NCBI RefSeq assembly: GCF_022662305.1
Contig: NZ_JAKNQH010000005.1
Coordinates: forward strand, 248,001-312,000
Length of the DNA stretch: 64,000 bases
Direction of reading: 5' to 3'
Source: Sphingomonas sp. BAUL-RG-20F-R05-02
GTDB taxonomy: Bacteria; Pseudomonadota; Alphaproteobacteria; Sphingomonadales; Sphingomonadaceae
The notes below the pieces were generated by a model. The model had not been told where the DNA came from. It saw only the letters and a list, made by a program, of their open reading frames with translations, and made no database searches. A program made the position numbers and the translations under genes. Positions 59,961 through 64,000 of this stretch are shown in pieces; position 1 is the first letter of the stretch, and every line of letters starts with the position of its first letter.

Positions 59961-62468
59961 GTGAAAACGAAACTAGGCACAGCCGCGATGCGACCGCTCG
60001 TCACCCTCTCGCTCATTCTGGCGCTTGCGCCCACGGCACCGCTGGCCGCACAATTCGTCCAGCCGTTGCCGCAGACCACGCCGCCGGGCGACGCCGATGC
60101 GCTTGCCGATCAGGTGCGCGCGCTTGCGGCCAATCCTTCCGATCTCAACGCGCTGGTCCGCGCGGGCGAACTCGCGCTGAAGCTTGAAGACCCGACCGCC
60201 GCCGCCGCCTTCTTCGCACGTGCCGAGCGGATCGATCCGCGCAACGGGCGTGTCAACGCGGGGTTCGGGCAGTTGCTGGTGCAGTCCGAGCGACCGGGCG
60301 AGGCGCTGCGTCGCTTCGCGCAGGCGGAAAGCTACGGCGCGCGCGTCAGCAGCTTCGCGGCAGATCGCGGGCTTGCCTATGATCTGATCGGTGAACAGGA
60401 GCGGGCGCAGCGTGACTATCGCCTGGCGCTGAAGAGTGGGCCGAACGACGAGACCACGCGCCGCTATGCGTTGTCGCTCGGCATTTCGGGCAAGCGCGAG
60501 GAGGCGCTGGCGCTGCTCGATCCGCTGTTGCGCAAGAGCGATCGCGGCGCTTGGCGCGCGCGCGCCTTCATCCTCGCGATGAGCGGCAATCGCGTCGATG
60601 CCGAGCAGATCGCGACGACGATGATGCCCGCCGGCATGTCGCAGGGGCTGCAACCTTTCTTTGATCGTCTGCCGACGCTGTCTCCGGTCGATCGCGCCTT
60701 TGCGGTACATTTCGGCGAGGTGCGGGCCTCGCCGCAGCGTCTCGCGGACGCACGGATGGTTCCGCAACTGCCGGCACTGGGCGTCGACCCGGATGCGCGA
60801 GAACTCGCTGCCGCTGCGCAGGCGCGCGCGAAGCCGGCCCGCGCCGAAGTCGCAAAGGTCGAGAAGGCGGCAAAGCGTAAGCACGGGCGGCGTGATCGCG
60901 TCGAAGTCGCAGTGCAGGCTGTTGCGCCACCGGTGGCCATGTCGCTGCCCGCTCCGCCAGCCTATATCGGGTCGGCGGGCGTCGCGCGGAGCACTGCCGT
61001 GCCGGGTGCGACCAACTTCTACGTGCAGCAACTGCCGGGGGCACGCGCACCGACGCCGAGTTACAGCCCGGTGGCACAGGCGAACCGTGCCGCAGCCGCA
61101 GCCTCGACCTCGTACGCGCAGCCGGGAGTGCCTGCGTCGGCTGCGGTAGCACCACAGCGGCAGGCTGCGCCTGTCTATCAGCCGGTTCAGCCGGGCGGCG
61201 GACGGGTGATGCCGCTGGCCCCGCTCCAGTCTCAGCCGCTCCCCTCGACCGCGGTGGCGCAGACGCGCTGGCCGACGCAGTCCGTCACGCCGATAACCCC
61301 ATATAGCGCGGCGCCGGTTTCGCCTGCGACACCACCCGCCGAAACCGCGACTCGGGTCGAAACGGCTGCGCCGATGCAGCGCGCGATGGCACCAGCGCCC
61401 GGGTTTTCTTCCACAGGTCCGGCGCCGCAGGCGGTGGCGGCGGCACCGGTGGTGAGACCGCCCGAGGCGCTCGTGACACGGACGGAAAGCGTCAGCCCGT
61501 CGCGGTACGCCGCGAGCACCCCGGCCGTGAGTACGCCGACTTCAGTTGCTTCTACATCGCCAGCGGCGGCGGTGCCGACGGCCGTCGTCAGGGCCAGTAG
61601 CGAGGATGCGGCGCTAAAGGGTATCGTTGCGAAGATTGGTGTTCCCGGTGCCGAACTCGGCGTTGCGCCGGTCGAACCTGCTCCAGCACCTCCTCCCGCG
61701 CCGGTGGAGGTCGCTGCGGTATCGCCGCCTTCGGCAGCGGAACCCCGTCATCGCCCAACGCCGGAAACAAGCAACAAGGCGGAGCCGAACCGGCCAAGCG
61801 AAGCGAAGCCGGTGGTCAGCAAGGCCAAGGTGGAGCCGGTTCTCGACAGGAAGGCTGCGGAAACGAAGAGAGGCGCGGACAGAAGAGCGCTCGACGCGAA
61901 AAAGCTCGCTGACGAGGATGATGCCGTCGATGCCAAAAAGGCTGGCGCGAAGAAGCTGGGCGACAAGAAAACCGTCACCAGGAAAGGCGTGGACACGGAC
62001 GCCGAGCCAGAGACCAAGAAGGCTGCGGACACGAAGAAAAAGACTGGCAAGGGCAACACGACGGTAGACGATGCAGACGCCGAGCCCGACACCAAGAAGA
62101 CGGGCAAGCTCGCCAGCAAGAAGGCAGACGCGAAGAAGGCGGCTGATGCCAAGAAAACGGCCGACGCCAAGAAGAAGGACCCCAAGGTGCTTGAGCCGTC
62201 ACGCATCTGGGTACAGGTGTCCGGTGGCGCGAACGAGAACGATCTGCCCAAGCAGTGGAACAAGCTGCGTGGCGATCAGCCCGCGATGTTCAAAAACCGG
62301 CAGGGCTATTCCACGCCGTTACGGGCGACAAACCGCATCCTGACCGGTCCGTTCGCGAGCGAGTCCGAGGCGCAGGCCTATGTCAACAAACTGGCCAAGC
62401 AGGGGGTGTCCGGCTTCCTGTTCACCAGCGACGCGGGGCAGAAGGTCAGCAAGTTGCCGACAAAATGA
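59961..62468 (+). CDS. TPR and SPOR-domain envelope protein
   Basis: 835 residues from a GTG at 59961 (an ATG at 59988 is an alternative); both give a signal peptide ending LAPTAPLAAQ. About 35-260 holds TPR-like repeats (ALVRAGELALKLEDPTAAAAFFARAERIDP, key part AAAFFARAERIDP). A long Ala/Pro/Val linker follows, then a Lys/Ala/Asp-rich coil (KKADAKKAADAKKTADAKKKD, about 715-735). The last 75 residues are a SPOR domain (SRIWVQVSGGANENDL, TNRILTGPFASESEAQAYVNKLAKQG; key RILTGPFASESEAQ). SPOR domains bind septal glycan stripped of stem peptides, so it is probably a division-site protein, fitting its place after ftsZ. Overlaps dgt by four bases. Confidence 0.88.
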   Translation: MKTKLGTAAMRPLVTLSLILALAPTAPLAAQFVQPLPQTTPPGDADALADQVRALAANPSDLNALVRAGELALKLEDPTAAAAFFARAERIDPRNGRVNAGFGQLLVQSERPGEALRRFAQAESYGARVSSFAADRGLAYDLIGEQERAQRDYRLALKSGPNDETTRRYALSLGISGKREEALALLDPLLRKSDRGAWRARAFILAMSGNRVDAEQIATTMMPAGMSQGLQPFFDRLPTLSPVDRAFAVHFGEVRASPQRLADARMVPQLPALGVDPDARELAAAAQARAKPARAEVAKVEKAAKRKHGRRDRVEVAVQAVAPPVAMSLPAPPAYIGSAGVARSTAVPGATNFYVQQLPGARAPTPSYSPVAQANRAAAAASTSYAQPGVPASAAVAPQRQAAPVYQPVQPGGGRVMPLAPLQSQPLPSTAVAQTRWPTQSVTPITPYSAAPVSPATPPAETATRVETAAPMQRAMAPAPGFSSTGPAPQAVAAAPVVRPPEALVTRTESVSPSRYAASTPAVSTPTSVASTSPAAAVPTAVVRASSEDAALKGIVAKIGVPGAELGVAPVEPAPAPPPAPVEVAAVSPPSAAEPRHRPTPETSNKAEPNRPSEAKPVVSKAKVEPVLDRKAAETKRGADRRALDAKKLADEDDAVDAKKAGAKKLGDKKTVTRKGVDTDAEPETKKAADTKKKTGKGNTTVDDADAEPDTKKTGKLASKKADAKKAADAKKTADAKKKDPKVLEPSRIWVQVSGGANENDLPKQWNKLRGDQPAMFKNRQGYSTPLRATNRILTGPFASESEAQAYVNKLAKQGVSGFLFTSDAGQKVSKLPTK

Positions 62469-63643
62469 CGCGCGTTCCAGGACCGCTCGCCTTCCTTGCC
62501 GCCGATCCCGCCGCCAGCCGAGGCCGCCGCTACCCGGAGGCGGGTGGTGATCTGCGCGGCCCGCGCGATGCGTTTCAGCGTGACCGCGATCGCATCATCC
62601 ACTCGATCAGCTTCCGGCGGCTACGGCACAAGACGCAGGTGTTCATGGCGCCGGATGGCGACCATTTCCGGGTCCGGCTGACGCACAGCCTTGAGGTTGC
62701 GCAGATCGCGCGGACGATCGCGCGCGCGCTTGGCCTCAACGAGGATCTGACCGAGGCGCTAGCGCTGGCGCATGACATCGGCCATCCGCCCTTCGGCCAT
62801 GCCGGCGAGAGCGCGCTGCAAGCCGCGCTCGCTCATGCCGGCGGGTTTGATCATAACGGCAACACGCTGCGCGCGCTGATGGTGATCGACAGCCCGTATC
62901 CCTGTTGGCCGGGACTGAACCTCGGTTGGGAAACGCTGGAAGGACTCGCCAAGCATAACGGGCCGATCGTCAGGTCGGGCTGGGCGCTGGCCGAAGCCGA
63001 TGCGACTTTTCCGCTGGACTTGACGCAATGGTCGTCGCTGGAGGCCCAGGTCGCCGCGATCGCGGATGACATCGCTTACGATAATCACGATATCGACGAT
63101 GGCCTGCGTGCCGGATTGCTGACGCTCGATCAATTGCTTGAGGTGCCGTTGGTCGCGCGCGGCTGGGCAGGGGCGTGCGCACGGTTTGCGGGGATCGCGC
63201 CCTCGCGACTGACCGGGGAGTTGATCCGCAGCCAAATCGGCGTGATGGTCAATGATCTGATCGCGGAGACGCAGCGTCTCGTGGCGGAATATCGCATCGA
63301 GAGCGTAGCCGATGTGCGGGCGGCAGGGCAGTGCCTGGCAACTTTCTCGCGGACGATGCGTGATGAGGAGCGTGCGCTGAAGCGTTTCATGTACGCCAAT
63401 CTTTATTATCATCCGGTCCAGTTGGAGGCGGCGCGGGTGGCGGAGGGGATTATCTCCGGGCTGTTCGCCGCCTATCGCGACGATCCCGCGCGAATGCCGA
63501 TGGAATGGGCAATGCGCCTGCCAGCGGACGAACCATGGCGCAGCCGCCATATCGCAGACTTCATCGCCGGCATGACCGACCGCTACGCGGTGACACGCTA
63601 CCGAGAGTGCGTCGGGGCAATTGATCTTCCCGAAGGGTTTTGA
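62465..63643 (+). CDS. Deoxyguanosinetriphosphate triphosphohydrolase-like HD protein
   Basis: 392 residues. DAFQRDRDRIIHSISFRRLRHKTQVF (key RDRIIHSxSFRRLxxKTQV), RVRLTHSLEVAQIART, ALALAHDIGHPPFGHAGE (HD metal site, about 99-116), and DDIAYDNHDIDDGLRAG identify the dGTPase family, type 2 as common in alphaproteobacteria. It removes triphosphate from dNTPs and helps set their pools. Its ATG overlaps the SPOR gene stop by four bases; that coupling of dNTP control to an envelope protein is seen here by position only. Confidence 0.93.
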   Translation: MTRVPGPLAFLAADPAASRGRRYPEAGGDLRGPRDAFQRDRDRIIHSISFRRLRHKTQVFMAPDGDHFRVRLTHSLEVAQIARTIARALGLNEDLTEALALAHDIGHPPFGHAGESALQAALAHAGGFDHNGNTLRALMVIDSPYPCWPGLNLGWETLEGLAKHNGPIVRSGWALAEADATFPLDLTQWSSLEAQVAAIADDIAYDNHDIDDGLRAGLLTLDQLLEVPLVARGWAGACARFAGIAPSRLTGELIRSQIGVMVNDLIAETQRLVAEYRIESVADVRAAGQCLATFSRTMRDEERALKRFMYANLYYHPVQLEAARVAEGIISGLFAAYRDDPARMPMEWAMRLPADEPWRSRHIADFIAGMTDRYAVTRYRECVGAIDLPEGF

Positions 63644-63698
63644 GGGTTTAGCCGCATCATTCCGGGCGGCACGCGAACCGGGCTGCGAAGGGTTGTCG

Positions 63699-64000
63699 TC
63701 AATCCCGCCCGGTGATCGCCAGTGCAATCTCGTACGCGCCAACGAACGGATCGTAATGCAGCTTCGAGCGCAGTTGCCGCGACAAGCCTTCGATCACGCG
63801 GCCATAGCGTTCCTCGACCAGCACCTGCAGATCATCGGTCTGGATCAGCCCGGGCGAAACGACACGTAATACCGCCCGGTCCGGTGTCTCGCCATCTCTG
63901 ACCGTAATGCGGATCGGCGCCGATGGGTTCGACGTCATCGACAATTCGATGATCTCGGTGGTGAGGAACGATACCGCTATCGCGATATCCTGGGTCGCGA
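63699..64000 (-). CDS. C-terminal part of a histidine-kinase-like (or phosphotransferase-like) protein, 5' end outside window
   Basis: The minus-strand frame is open to the right edge, so the gene continues beyond the window; the internal ATG/TTG near 63944 is not necessarily the start. The readable about 99 residues begin ATQDIAIAVSFLTTEIIELSM, which resembles the N-box helix of HisKA_2/HWE kinases (FLVTELVTNA) with the Asn and Lys lost, and continue RITVRDGETPDRAVLRVVSPGL, like a degenerate GHKL ATPase beta sheet. The end, VGAYEIALAITGRD, is weakly conserved. It may therefore be a histidine phosphotransferase of ChpT type or a degenerate kinase. Confidence is limited by the missing part. 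Confidence 0.45.
   Translation of the reverse strand, partial: ATQDIAIAVSFLTTEIIELSMTSNPSAPIRITVRDGETPDRAVLRVVSPGLIQTDDLQVLVEERYGRVIEGLSRQLRSKLHYDPFVGAYEIALAITGRD

Overview
The window looks like chromosomal DNA of an alphaproteobacterium of the Sphingomonadaceae type (Sphingomonas or a close relative). The grounds are high GC, several TonB-dependent receptors, the complex I accessory subunit NDUFA12 next to a DUF2155 lipoprotein and aat, a DUF6481 protein, HspQ, and an intact mraZ-to-ftsZ division and cell-wall cluster. This assignment rests on recognising protein families by eye; no database search was run.

Layout. 1-4.9 kb is accessory: the end of a TonB-dependent receptor, two small secreted proteins, an HTH gene apparently broken by a one-base frameshift, and a base-composition island with a two-helix membrane protein and a HEPN-motif protein. 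4.9-11.2 kb holds lepA, an exported peroxiredoxin, tRNA-Pro and a very large fusion protein (GH18-like, polysaccharide deacetylase and glycosyltransferase 2). 11.2-13.3 kb is a molybdate ABC transporter, modABC, whose ATPase lacks the usual C-terminal Mop domain. 13.3-18 kb has obg, a TetR regulator divergent from a PF10118 protein, a GNAT acetyltransferase and rplU-rpmA. 18-31.2 kb carries two full TonB-dependent receptors (the second next to a TPR-sulfotransferase), hspQ, tRNA-Ser, nadE, an M20 peptidase, and a free Mop protein coupled to a ModE-type DNA-binding domain. 31.6-41 kb is mixed housekeeping: secE-nusG, tRNA-Trp, a fatty acyl-AMP ligase, recX, a double cold-shock protein, NDUFA12, DUF2155, aat, a ParA-like ATPase, a Mug-type glycosylase and cysteine synthase.

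41.1-63.6 kb is one dense cell-wall and division unit: mraZ-rsmH-ftsL-ftsI-murE-(51-aa orf)-murF-mraY-murD-ftsW-murG-murC-(56-aa orf)-murB-ddl-ftsQ-ftsA-ftsZ, then a TPR/SPOR protein and a dGTPase. Most junctions from mraZ to ftsQ overlap by one to four bases, which implies translational coupling. Two very small ORFs sit in it, each joined to both neighbours by four-base overlaps. The window ends inside a gene that resembles the C-terminus of a histidine-kinase-like protein.

The signals most worth following are: the two small ORFs in the mur/fts cluster; a dispersed repeat of about 83 bases (two copies, opposite strands) whose hairpin stems differ by compensatory changes while loops and spacer are kept; the 184-base antisense overlap of the DUF2155 gene and aat; the molybdate system with its binding, regulatory and transport domains split among separate genes; and the trifunctional polysaccharide enzyme.
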